From Filosporella fistucella (Eukaryota > Ascomycota > Leotiomycetes > Helotiales), in contig JAQJZZ010000008.1 in NCBI GenBank assembly GCA_030077755.1, positions 310,001-374,000 of the forward strand: a DNA stretch of 64,000 nucleotides. Reading direction: 5' to 3'. The stretch's first letter is position 1. Every line of letters begins with the position of its first letter. A program made the translations under genes and the position numbers. Shown here in pieces: positions 24,467-35,430 of the stretch. Below the pieces are notes generated by a model, which was not told the origin of the DNA, did no database searches, and was given only the letters and a program-made list of their open reading frames with translations.

Positions 24467-25440
24467 CTGACACAGGTAGAATCATAGATAATCATCATCC
24501 CATACTTGACTCTATCATCCTCGTATCATAGTAAACAACAGCATTTTGTTACATGTCGATAAATTGCGGCGCAGGTGTCTTATGAGGTCAAGTGACTATT
24601 CACAACAATATTTTGCTGCATGCCTTGCGCTCTCTATTTAAGTACACCTTTGCAGCAAGAATGCTAGACATTATACTATATATCGCTTCCTCAATCTTTT
24701 CAATATTGTTTTACCTCTTAAGGGTATACTCGCAGCTATTGTGATAATTTATGATATAAAGAGAGGCGACTATTGAAGAATTCTAGATTTTTCAAATATT
24801 TAGGTAACTATAAATATGTCGTTGAACATGTATATTATACTCTGCATCACGTCGAATCCTATTTCCGACTTTCAAAAAGCTATAATCAGGTGTCGTATGC
24901 TATAAACCTGCTCATTTGCCTTGTCTTTCAATGTGCAGCGATTCAATGACCTCCCGGCACCCTAAACATACATTCAGGGGGTTTCCACCAATTATCAGGC
25001 TCCTAGGCAGCCACGAACTGCTGTCTACATTTTTGAAATCCATCCAAATCCATATTTAGCTCCAATTGAGTACTTTGATAGCAGCAATGATGCTGAATTT
25101 CTATGTTTCTGGTATAATCTGGATCATTAAGCGGTGTGACCTGCATTAGTTTCTAGGGCTGAGAAAGCCCCCTTTTCTTGGTACAGCTCAAGTGAAACAC
25201 TGCGACAAGCCACTTCTCAAAATATTGGCTGGGCATGCATTTGGAGACGACTAACCATCATCATGTCTCTCAGTATCTCGTAATTTGTATTGGAGGCTTC
25301 CAGCGACGGAACCCCCGCTCTCAGCCGCCCATTCCCCAAGCTACATATAATTAGGTTCTCCCTTGGATGCGCTCCGACTCCCGAAGCCATTCACTGAATT
25401 CACCACTTTCCACCGGGCCAACTTCTTCAATCACACGGAC
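24467..25440. other. Spacer
   Basis: This AT-rich spacer separates the oxidoreductase and MACPF genes. No gene was recognised. The last 100 bases are the CA-rich leader of the MACPF gene. Confidence 0.5.
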
Positions 25441-27115
25441 ATGTCGGGGAACCATTTGACAGCTGAAGCCTATCTTGGGCTGACGCTTAACCTCCTCAAG
25501 CCAGGTAAGTAGAAACCAACATCATGGCCATATCCTGCAAATTCTCACAATATTGATAGTTGACGTGTTAAGCTTGAGCAACACCATCAAAAATCAAGAT
25601 GGAACACACCAGGCGATCAATCTTGACACTTCGACCTACACCACAACACTTTCGGACGGCGAAACATTTACAGTTTCTACCAACGTGGCAGTTCGCGAAA
25701 TCGGGTCAGCAGATGGCTCTCTACAGATCTTCAATTCCGGCAATGACGTCAAGAATGCCATTCAGAACGATGCTTCATTCTCCGCTTCTTACCTGGCGGT
25801 AAGTACATCAGGGTCCGTGTCACAATCGTCCCTCTCGGAATACAAAATAGACGAACAGTATGCTTTCTATAGCAGCACTCAAACTGGATATGATGTTTCA
25901 CTGAAAAGTAACGAGTTTCTTACAAAGAACCTCGATCCGGTTCTTCAAGCCAATGCCATCGCGCTTCCGGCTTGGAACGCACTCGATGATTCATGCTGGA
26001 CAGCTTTCAATACTTTCTTCACAAACTGGGGCACACATATAATCACGAGCGCACAAGCAGGTTCTCGATACCAGCTCCAGATCCAGATGGGACAGACATC
26101 TTTGGATACGTCACAAAGCTTCAAAGCAAATGTATCAGCTGACTACAATGGTATTGGGAGTATGAAGGGTGATGCAAGTGTCACGAGCTCTACCGAGTAC
26201 AAAGAGTATACGAGCGCATCACATGCAACTTGCCACATCCTCGGTGGTGCATTACCTCAAAAAAGCGCCTTGGATACTGCACAAAAAGACCCTGCGGCAT
26301 ATCAAGCATGGGCAATGTCCTCAACTCTGGCCAACTGCGAAGTCATGAGTGCGCAACTCACGGATCTGGGAACTGCTCTTGGATACAGTGTCGATCCAGC
26401 AATTAAGGCATCTGGTTCCAGAATAGCCAGTGCTTTGGACTATCTCTTGAACTCCCAAGAGTATGATATTTGGGTCCGTCTTGCCGGAATGGTTATCTCG
26501 CCCAGCTTTTCTGTAACATGCACGCTCACCAATGGCACCGGAACCGTAGATGATATTCGAGTCGAACAAACTGTTCCATTTTACGACGTGTCTCTCACAC
26601 CTATCTCTAGAAACCCCCTAACATTTGGATTCAAAACCAATACCCCACCAGCCCCTATGAAAGCGGGCATGCGCATCAGGGTCAGAAGTCGGGCCAAAAT
26701 GCATGGTACCTTACAGCAGACTGCTGGAACCGGGCAGACTGTTGTCACATTCATCACGTTCCCTGGACCTGATTTTTGGTTGTATGAGAGGTTGAGCACC
26801 TCAAGCGATAATCAAGTGGAATGGAGTAGTGGGAATGTAGCGATGGACAGACCTGATGGGACTCTGGCTTACGTGGTATGTGCAAGTACTTTTGAAGCAT
26901 TTATTTTTGTTTTTTGTTTATTGATCAATCTTTCGTAGGATATGCGTGAGCCGCCTTGGAATAAAGATCTAGACGGAAATCTGATGGGACACCCAAGTTG
27001 TGTCGTACCACACAAGAATGCCAGCCACCATCATCGCTATCATCATCACCATCATGGTCAGAATCGGCTTCCTAACCATATGGATCATGATTTCAAGAAG
27101 GGACACTGCAAATAA
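25441..27115 (+). CDS. MACPF (membrane-attack/perforin-like) domain protein
   Basis: I read three exons, 25441-25504, 25560-26875 and 26939-27115, giving 518 residues. The perforin signature is seen as FFTNWGTHIIT (WGTH at about 178-181), preceded by the Ser/Thr-rich strands and helices typical of a MACPF core. A beta-rich C-terminal part (about 310-460) follows. The last exon encodes an unusual His-rich tail in which a HHHRYHHHHH run lies close to the C-terminus. No N-terminal signal peptide is visible, as in some fungal MACPF proteins. Family members oligomerise on membranes and open pores. In fungi they are linked to defence, antagonism or development, and some need a partner protein, which is not found nearby. 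Pore-forming activity is inferred from the fold only. Confidence 0.82.
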
Positions 27116-28291
27116 TAAGTATATGAATATGGGTTGAGATTACTCTATGTCTTTAGACGATGAGTGGGGTTTAGGTAGGAGCCTAAGCGAACCCCTGAAA
27201 TCGAAGGTCGAGAGCCAGAGGGGTCTCAACTCAAGCCAAATGTAACCCAAGAAACAAGCTTTAACTGCCGAACACTCTTCCTGATGCTAGCAAACTAATT
27301 TGATATTCTTTCGTAACCTCCTTGCGCAATCACTATCATGTATGAAATCCACGAGACTTATTGGTTAACATTCATGTCAATTTCATAGTCTATATAAGTA
27401 CCGATACTGACCGCATTTGCTCTTCCAGAAGCAACTCGAGCTTACCAATCAATATCACTATTTTCCGAGCTCGGTACCAAGAGGATGGAAACGACGGGAG
27501 TCTTCGGAGCGATAAATGTACCGAGCCCATTGTGATTCACAATCGTGTTGCCATCTAGAAACGGGTATACCTTAGACATTGCCGGTGCTTGACTTATTTC
27601 GAATCATTTACACGTCATTCAGGATTTCATAATCAAAATACCCCACGCTATAAATCGACAGGTCTCAGCCTTACACCCTCTAGCAGCGGTGAAAGATCGC
27701 CTTCACTCCTTTCCATGCATTACCTCCGTAGACAGGATGCAAATAAGCTCTAGTACATTTGGGTTTCACCGGAGTTAATGTGCTTGATTCTTTCCGATGT
27801 GAATGTTGGACAAGGTGCTGACCACGATCTTGTTCTATTGCCAAATTGCCGAAAGGTGAACAAGAGCTCTGATAGTTGATTTGGAACTGACTGTAGGCAA
27901 AGTAAAGGGGATCGGCGGTTGCTATAGTGAATAATGGAGTCTGCGGTAAGCACCAGGGAACAGAGGTATGGTTAGCGTGATGCTATACACCCTAAAATGA
28001 TTATTAAAATCCTGTTACAAAGTTCATTTTCATTTAATTAGAGATATTGGCACCTTTTAAAAGGTTTTTAAGCTGCCAGATTCAAAGGGCCTAAATTTCT
28101 TCAGCAAGTTCGCTCACAAATGTCAAGAGAAAAATCACTATGAAGTCTACTGTCGCCGAATAGCCTCTGGATTGTACCAACAGCATCGAAACACATCGAA
28201 GTCTTGATTCGGGAATGCTAAAATACAAGTTGATGTTGTTACAACTAAAAACTACCACCGTAGCGAACCATCACTATCACCCGTTTCCAAA
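27116..28291. other. Spacer
   Basis: No gene was recognised between the MACPF gene and the next weak minus-strand gene. Short open frames at 27361-27558 and 27750-27953 lack support. Confidence 0.5.
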
Positions 28292-28816
28292 TTAGACTCT
28301 GAAATCAAAATCGCGGAACGGAACAAAAGTCTGCCTCCGAAATAAGTGATACGCTTGATTTACGAACTTCGTTGCTGTGTGTTCATTCATCTCGCGCTCG
28401 AATTTCTCCATCTCGGCTCTGAGGAGATCGATAGTCTCATCAATTTCTTTTCTTAACGGGTTTTGTGTGTAGCCTCCAACATTCTGGATTTTAATGATAT
28501 TCGAGATCGATTTTCGGAAGTGTTCAGCGCGAACCATGCTTGAGTACTCCCAAATATCGTCACCCTCCAACCTCAATTTTTCAAACTCAGACTTCAAGTG
28601 TCTCTTCTTTCGCTCGAGTTCTTCTAAGTTGGGAGGCCCTACCATACCTGGTACTTCTGGATTTCTAGGTTTGGTAGTTCCTTTGTTAGGGTTTGTCATG
28701 TTCATAGAGGGGGAAATATCTCGGAGGAAATTTCTGTGAACGAAGGCGATGAGGTACTCAAATATGCAACTGCAGTTCTCAAAGACGAGGTTATGGCAAC
28801 TTGAGGCTATCTGCAT
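28292..28816 (-). CDS. Hypothetical coiled-coil protein, start uncertain
   Basis: The open frame continues upstream to 28948, but its first codon there is GTG. The first in-frame ATG is at 28814-28816, giving 174 residues. The protein has a Pro/Gly-rich stretch (NPEVPGMVGPPN), then charged helices rich in Glu, Lys and Arg (LEELERKKRHLKSEFEKL), then an aromatic C-terminus. No family was recognised. A spliced 5' exon may exist: a GTAAGT donor sits around 28952 on the minus strand, but I could not match a phase-compatible acceptor. Surrounding DNA is AT-rich and gene-poor, so this may be a lineage-specific gene or relic. Confidence 0.45.
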   Translation of the reverse strand: MQIASSCHNLVFENCSCIFEYLIAFVHRNFLRDISPSMNMTNPNKGTTKPRNPEVPGMVGPPNLEELERKKRHLKSEFEKLRLEGDDIWEYSSMVRAEHFRKSISNIIKIQNVGGYTQNPLRKEIDETIDLLRAEMEKFEREMNEHTATKFVNQAYHLFRRQTFVPFRDFDFRV

Positions 28817-29383
28817 AGAGGTGCTTGATAGTAGATGATTTGCTTGTTCGAGGTCTCTGAGCACGTAGGGGGTCTTTAAATACTCATTGTTGGTCACGTT
28901 TTCAAACTTGTGCGAATCGAATGATGAGCTTGTACGCGACTCGCTCACTTACAATTCGCCATTCAACCCGAAATTGGTGATTCAAAAAGCGAGATTATTC
29001 AGATTCTTGGCATGAATATATCCGGTTAATTGCTATTTCAAAAGATCGTATTTGTCAGGGTGTCAATGCGAGGGAATGCCTAAATGTTAGGGTAAATCAT
29101 CCAGTTGAGTTACAAATTTATCACCATGCATACCCCAAATTCCCAAACATTGAGATTTGGTACTGGATTAAAGAAGAGCAGCACATGATCCACTATTAGT
29201 TAGGGTGTACTTTATGTAAACCGCGAGAGGGGAGAGAATCGATCCTTGTACAGTACATGTTGATATCTCAAAGTCAGAGTACTTGCAGTGTTTTCACTGA
29301 AGAACAGGCGAAGTTATCCTTTCCTAACATATTCTGTCAGCGAATTAAAAATAATGTGACATTTTTTTCAAGCACGTCGATTG
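28817..29383. other. Spacer
   Basis: AT-rich DNA with frequent stops. It may hold an unrecognised first exon of the minus-strand gene ending at 28292. Confidence 0.4.
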
Positions 29384-29794
29384 TCAATAATTCGGTAAGA
29401 TGGTGTGTTCCTGTCCTTCCATGACAATGCGCTGACACTTCACGATAAACGATAGTGCCATTCTTTTTGTTTTTTTGGTCTCATAATCTATGCTGAGGTT
29501 CTTTAGGCGATGGTATGTTGAGTTCGGTTGACCGTACATGATTTCTTGTAACCGGGCTCCTATTGATATCATGGATAGGTTCATGTCTGCCCACGGCATA
29601 TTCGATCCCGCGGATTCTATCATGATATATGGATTCACCGCCAGTCTTTCAGTAAGCCAGGCAACCGTCGAATCAAAATTGCCTCGTTTTTCTTCGCTCT
29701 GTAAGTTGACATTGGTCAGTGCTGCCTTACATTGTAGAGAGAGGAAATGGAACGATTTGAGTATTATCAATAATGATGAGCGTTTTGGAGTCAT
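29384..29794 (-). CDS. Hypothetical protein, weak support
   Basis: This open frame encodes 136 residues with an ATG at 29792-29794. The N-terminal 30 residues are mildly hydrophobic, and the rest is mixed and helical. There is no motif, family or neighbour support. Composition resembles the other hypothetical gene about 570 bp away on the same strand. It could be a fragment of a larger decayed gene in this gene-poor section. Confidence 0.3.
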   Translation of the reverse strand: MTPKRSSLLIILKSFHFLSLQCKAALTNVNLQSEEKRGNFDSTVAWLTERLAVNPYIMIESAGSNMPWADMNLSMISIGARLQEIMYGQPNSTYHRLKNLSIDYETKKTKRMALSFIVKCQRIVMEGQEHTILPNY

Positions 29795-31644
29795 CACCTA
29801 CTAGCCAGTGTGTCGTGTCCGAGGCTTATGATGCTTCTGATGCTTTCAATGCTTCCGTCACACTATCAAGATCAGCTTCAGAATGATAAATCTCAGAGGC
29901 GATAGAACCTTTGAAATCTATTAACCTCAGTAGTGCTGTACTTCTCCATCTTCGACATTTTGATCAAACTTGTCTCCTTCAATGGTTAAAACATTCGGTT
30001 TTTGGACACGAAAGTTGAAGAGGTTGCGAGAAAGAACCGAAGGTAGTTTGTCAAATGAGATTGTAGTTAATTTCAAGCAGAGCACCCCAGGTAAGTTCAA
30101 CACCATTGCACATCGCCTTGTTGCAAAGCAACATACTTGAATCCTACTGATCTGTCAGCTGAAGGAGTAGATGTAGGTGTGCGGGTCTTATACCCTGCTT
30201 AGACCAAAATTTGACATGAAATGAATAAAAAGAATTGCCTCATAAATCTGGGGGTGAAAATTTCCTTTAACTGAACCGAAATTTATGCTGAATCATCAAA
30301 AAGTCAAGTTGATTTGGCCAATGCTACGAGTGGAAATAATGTTGAATAGAGAGCATGAGCCCGGATACAAGCCACCAGGTGATTGATCTGCCCGACTCGA
30401 GAGGATGAGAGGCTGCATTTTCTAATGCATTATTGGATTTTACCTAGCTTAGATCACATTTTCTGTATTCAACTATACCTTGAGATAACACTTGTACTTG
30501 TAGACACTTCTGAACACTTTCGTGCTAGTGACGTCCGTGCTAGGTATCCAACGGTCTGCTTTCAGACTCAAAATCTGTCGATGAAGTGAAGCGAAAAGTA
30601 CAACCAAATGAATTAGGAGATCTTAGCAAGGAACAAGATCGACCTTAACAGTAGAAGCCAAATATGGTGGGATGTTATTTGGTCCGAGTGAGTGGATCAC
30701 TCTTCTGACAGACAACAGATTTGGCTCGAATTCAGACTGAAAAGATGGTTAAATGAAATAAAATTAAAAATTCTGGGGACCTCAAATTTGCAAACGATAT
30801 TAAATTCTAGAGTAGAGACACCATGCGTTGCTAAAACCCTTGATATCTTCATATTGTCATTCGAGTATCTAGAATTTCAGGTTATCTAGGAGAATTAGAC
30901 ACAGAGAAAATCAGTTCGAAAGTAAGCTAGATACTATTCGTAGTGGATAGATTTTAGATATAAAATCGTTCTGAACCTACACATCGAAGAACTCGTTAGT
31001 TCATCCGAAATCAATCAGTGTCATCTGCATCCTCTGCCTCAACCGATTTCTTATTGTTATCTTCAAATCTCTGCAATAGGAAATGTTTCTGTTTGGCTTG
31101 GATTACCATCTCTGATTTATGCAAGAAATAGCAGTAGAGTTACGATTTGTACGTAACTATCGCCAAGAAGAATTATTGTCAATACCAGGAACTGTCGCCG
31201 GGGTGAGAGCTCTTCGCGGGTGTCGGGTGGTCCCTGAAGTATGGGATTTCAATTTCATCGGAAGTAAACATAGAATTTTACTATTCTACACAGGTTTCTG
31301 GGCATGGTAGAACCTGTCTATTGTTCTGAAACTCTTCAGGCGCCCGATCAAGGTCCTCGACTTTTCCTTCAATTGTTGGGTTTGGGATAAGGAGGGGTAT
31401 AGGACTCTTGCTAAGAGAGTTTAATATCCACAGCCTCAATAACCTTGGGAGAAATGGCTCGAGTGACAATATTTTATCGTCGAAACTACGTTCGATTATA
31501 CTTGAGAATGCAAATTGTCACTTTAAACATGCTAATCGGCTTGCAGATCGAGGTCGGGAAGACAATTTATCGCTTCGAATATTACTGCATTATATGTTCG
31601 ACACTTAGAAATCTCAGAGCTGCTAGATGATCGAAGCTGCAGCT
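29795..31644. other. Gene-poor AT-rich region
   Basis: This 1.85 kb stretch is dense in stops in all frames (for example 30680-30950). It shows no transposase, reverse transcriptase or long repeat that I can read. The composition is compatible with old RIP-mutated sequence, but no intact copy is present for comparison. Confidence 0.4.
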
Positions 31645-32859
31645 TCAAGCCCTCAATACTACGACACCTTCTACTACTACTCCATCCTTAACCATTCTTT
31701 CCTTTGCCACTCTATCGCCCACCATCCTCTGCGCCACCCAAGAGTCGAATTCCTTTCCACCTTTCTCGTCACCACAATCAAATCCCCACCATGTGATCTT
31801 CGCAACTTTCATGCTTTCCATATTCAAAAGTCCCTTCACACCATCCCACTCCCTCCATTTTCTTTCCCTCTGCTCTCTTAATACAACTTCATTTTCTTCG
31901 ACCTCTACACCAACTGGTAATTCCTCGACCCTCCCGTCTCCAGCCCAAACTGTCAAATCCAAATCCCGAACTCCGGTTATCTCCTCTCTCAAAAACCTCT
32001 CAAATTTCTCCCAATTCTCTCCTTTCCCACCCACTAATCCGACACCCTCTTTGAAAACAGGAATCTCTCTCGCAACTCTAATATTCTTGATCAAGCTTCT
32101 AGCCCGTTTACTTCTGTCACCCATGAACGCAATAAAAGCTTCTACATGGACTCCACAATCAAGTACCATGTCTTTACTGCCATACATAACCCCCTCAGCC
32201 TCTCTATGCACCTGTTTACACACTCTCAAAATTGCAGTACGAATCCCATGTTCTCTCGCCTCAATATCATTCAAAATTTTATACGTAGTGAGTTTTGGCG
32301 ACGAGGAAGGAAGAGTACGACCAAAGGGATAGAATGATTGTGCAAAGAATTTGTGCACGGAGAGAGTGTTATAGTAGTAACCATTATGTGGGATTTGCGT
32401 GATTATTTTGTGAACTCGTGGAGGGAGGATATACCCATAGATTTTGAGTCGGAGTTCGAGTGGGAGGGAAAGCAGGCGGAAGTGGGCGGAAGCTGAGGGC
32501 GGAGACTGGGCGGGTTCCTGGGCGGAGATCGACGAAGACATGACTGGTGCGACAGCGCGAGGTGCAGAGAATGATTCTAGTGCATCTTTCTGCATAATGT
32601 CTTCCATCTCAAAATCTCGTTCCTTATTCTCGTTTTCGATATCTCTATCCAAATTTTCGCCTGAAATTGGGTCTGATAAAGAAGTGGATTCAAGCTGAGG
32701 GAACAGAGGGTATAAGACCTCAACCTCAATGCTCCGACAATTACTCGTGCATAGCCTAGCTTTGACATTCCGATCGTAAATAAAATTCAGAGATAACATC
32801 CCGGACGTGACGTGCTGGGGTGGGTCTGCGGCCCGATGACTTGGTTTCGGTGACTGCAT
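31645..32859 (-). CDS. F-box/2EXR-like fungal protein
   Basis: This single-exon gene encodes 404 residues, with an ATG at 32857-32859. The first 125 residues are variable and rich in Ser, Pro and Glu. At about 126-150 the sequence FRLLSLPLELRLKIYGYIL matches the short helix motif (LPxELRLxIY) that opens the fungal 2EXR/F-box-like domain. A conserved-looking module with LRVCKQVHREAEGVMYG follows, typical of this large fungal group. The C-terminus is Glu/Val-rich. Such proteins are often expanded in Leotiomycetes and Dothideomycetes and are mostly uncharacterised; a role as SCF-type adaptor is possible but unproven. The next gene upstream on this strand (33389-34153) has a similar opening motif. 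Confidence 0.8.
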   Translation of the reverse strand: MQSPKPSHRAADPPQHVTSGMLSLNFIYDRNVKARLCTSNCRSIEVEVLYPLFPQLESTSLSDPISGENLDRDIENENKERDFEMEDIMQKDALESFSAPRAVAPVMSSSISAQEPAQSPPSASAHFRLLSLPLELRLKIYGYILPPRVHKIITQIPHNGYYYNTLSVHKFFAQSFYPFGRTLPSSSPKLTTYKILNDIEAREHGIRTAILRVCKQVHREAEGVMYGSKDMVLDCGVHVEAFIAFMGDRSKRARSLIKNIRVAREIPVFKEGVGLVGGKGENWEKFERFLREEITGVRDLDLTVWAGDGRVEELPVGVEVEENEVVLREQRERKWREWDGVKGLLNMESMKVAKITWWGFDCGDEKGGKEFDSWVAQRMVGDRVAKERMVKDGVVVEGVVVLRA

Positions 32860-33388
32860 GAAAACGCTAAGTTGATACGGCGGTATCGCTTTTCGTGAAG
32901 AGGTTTCCCTTTTTCTGGGACTCCGTTGCAGAATTGTATTGGCGCTGACCGGAGCGGTGTGGATATGGGTTCTGTTGAGTTGAGGTGTACGAGAATGACT
33001 TGTAACTGGTTTGGCTGATTTGACCGCTATTACCTACTCATTACTGGCTGAACAGAACGGCAGAGGTGAAGTCTTGGTCAAGAAGAATTCAAATGGTGTG
33101 AATACACGTTTGAAACATGGGAACTCCAGCTTTAAGAATGAACGCCAGGTGTAACTATATTCCAGACTGGTCTATCTAGTCTTTCGATGCTGACATGATT
33201 ATCATATGCAGTAACTCAGCTAACTCCTTTGATCCAATACGCCGATGTCTCCAATCCCAAAAATACACATCAGATATCTGATTGTCCCACAAAATTGAGG
33301 CTGACCTGACTGTACCCAAATCCATTTAATCCCCATGGAATGGTAATCACCATGCATTTCTCTGTACCCTGCCCAAACAAATGACCTC
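32860..33388. other. Spacer between two F-box-like genes
   Basis: About 530 bp, containing the promoter of the downstream minus-strand gene. No gene was recognised. Confidence 0.5.
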
Positions 33389-34153
33389 TCATACTTGCAG
33401 TAATTCCGAACGGAGAAATTCAGTAAATCCACTTTCAATCGAGGAAGAGAACGAGGCAAAGAAGCTCATGGCGCTGGAATGTGACGGAGGACAGTGATGG
33501 ATTTCTGATCCGACCTCTAGATGGCGAAGTCCTTTGATCGAAAGCAAATGCCACACCCATTCTAGTGGCTCGTATGCGACATTGGCCAGCGTCTTGAAAT
33601 CTGCGGCTGAGTATTCTGGCAATCCAACCCACCCTAGAGCTGGTCGCCCACCTTCCACGATCAGCTTCATGCTGCTTAGTTCCATATGCTCCCGTATGAA
33701 GTCGCAGACACTACTCCATTCGCAGCGATCATAATCTCGACTGTAAACTGAGCCTTGCTTGACGAGGGATATGCCTTGGATGAGAGGCCGTGTAGTCTGC
33801 GTGAGATCGGAGAAGAAGGGAACAATTGCTTCTATATCTCTGCCGAAGCTAAATGTCCTGTTGTTGTATAACACATGTGTGCATTCCCCGTAAACCTTGC
33901 GATTTACACTCATGATTGAGGTATGTATTTCGACATTGTCCACGAGTCGATAAGTGGTAGCTCGACTTTGGCGCATGAGGTCTCTCCCCAAGACTCGATA
34001 GCCAGCGCGTTCATGGCTCCCTCTACGCTTGTATAACTCTGGTTCTTCATTGCGAATTTCGAAAGTCTTAAGATCTCGGTCATCGAAGAGGAGGTCGTAT
34101 ATTATAAGCCGGATCTCGCTGGGTATGCTCATGAAATAGGATTGGTTTTCCAT
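33389..34153 (-). CDS. F-box/2EXR-like fungal protein
   Basis: This single-exon gene encodes 254 residues, with an ATG at 34151-34153. The opening motif MSIPSEIRLIIYDLLF (8-23) corresponds to the LPxEIRxxIY start of the 2EXR/F-box-like domain. The segment SIMSVNRKVYGECTHVLYNNRTFSF (written here in parts: SIMSVNRKVYGE, then CTHVLYNNRTFSF) is the classic second conserved block of this fungal family. The remainder is helical. No signal peptide or transmembrane helix is visible. It lies in tandem with the 404-residue F-box-like gene on the same strand, which may reflect local expansion, although the two are diverged. The molecular role is unknown. Confidence 0.8.
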   Translation of the reverse strand: MENQSYFMSIPSEIRLIIYDLLFDDRDLKTFEIRNEEPELYKRRGSHERAGYRVLGRDLMRQSRATTYRLVDNVEIHTSIMSVNRKVYGECTHVLYNNRTFSFGRDIEAIVPFFSDLTQTTRPLIQGISLVKQGSVYSRDYDRCEWSSVCDFIREHMELSSMKLIVEGGRPALGWVGLPEYSAADFKTLANVAYEPLEWVWHLLSIKGLRHLEVGSEIHHCPPSHSSAMSFFASFSSSIESGFTEFLRSELLQV

Positions 34154-35430
34154 TGCGGGTTGACTTGTGTTATGGTTGGTAGCTAAAAGATCATGAAGAA
34201 GAGTTGTTGAAGATGTCTGCTATTCTCCATAAAAACAACGGGAGGGATATCCTTGATATCAATTCGTGGGTCAGGTTCGTTTCTGGTCATAAGCAAGTGA
34301 CCATAGCCATCAAGGTGGGCTTCGAGACGGCTTCAAGCAGGCGTTCTCGTGTTTCAAATGACAGCATGACATACTCCTCTTACTGGCACCGGAATACCAC
34401 TCAACAAAATGACAACGCAATATCTTACACTCTTGATGTGGAATAGCTGTGATAGGAGGAAATTGACGATGGAATGGTATGTGTGTAACACGACTCAGCT
34501 CCCTGAAGGTGGGAGAGCGATAGTCGGCGGTGAAGTTCGATGACGATTAGCTAGCCAAGGCACAGATAAGGAATCCCGACGTGCCCGTGACAGATGCCGA
34601 CGAAGAAACAATTCTTGTTTGCTATTGCGAGATTTGATTAGTGAGGTTTGAGCGGGAACTTTCGTCATGGAGGTAATAGTAATTACTCAACAATAATAAG
34701 AAACATATTAAAAAGGCAAAGTGCAGGCGCGTGTGAGAAGTAATGTTCCTACACATATTGCTCAGTGAATGTAGCTAGATTGCTGCATTGATATCAGGGT
34801 TTGCGTATACATAGAGCCCGTGCAAATGCGGCTCTTCGGAAGACAATAGATCGACCAGATCTAGATCTAGATACTAGGGGGAAGAGAAACAAAAATAGAT
34901 GAACATGCCTATCAACAGCGCTTTTAGCCATGCGAATGCGTTTGTTTGAGTCCTTGAAATTGCGTTCCCAGCCCCTTTTCAAAGTTGGCTCGCTTACCTA
35001 AGGGGCTGTCGCAATCAACAACATCGGTCGCAAAGTCCAACACGATCCCTTCGCGACAGCAAGACAACTTGATGATAACATTAATTCCAGTGATTATAAA
35101 ATGCCACAATAAAGGTAGTACATCTCTCTCTTGCAAAGAGCATTGGAAACCTTGGTGGAATTTGAGGCTCAATCTGCCTCATGGCTATTTCGGTGGGGCC
35201 CCTAGCTGCGGCTACTGTACCAACCTCCAGAATTCCATCCAAAACACCAGCCATTTTTCACGATCCCAACCTCTTGCAATGAAAATACCATCGAACAATT
35301 GCATATATGAACATGGATTTATTCCCCCTTGTAAGTTCTCATCTCTCCAGTACTCTACTCTCCTCATCCCAAAATCCTCATCCTCTCATTTTCAATTGAG
35401 CCTTGACTTCAAGCTCTTGCACCTCTCATC
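34154..35430. other. Spacer between divergent genes
   Basis: It contains the promoters of the minus-strand F-box-like gene and the plus-strand secreted Ser/Thr-rich gene. A small palindromic GATCTAGATC run is near 34860. An open frame at 34985-35617 overlaps the following gene in another frame and is not accepted. Confidence 0.5.

Noticed and set aside
27030..27060. CAT/CAC triplet run as a microsatellite
   Set aside because: It is coding and explained by the His-rich tail of the MACPF protein.
34855..34872. GATCTAGATC palindromic run
   Set aside because: It is short and simple, as expected by chance in this composition.
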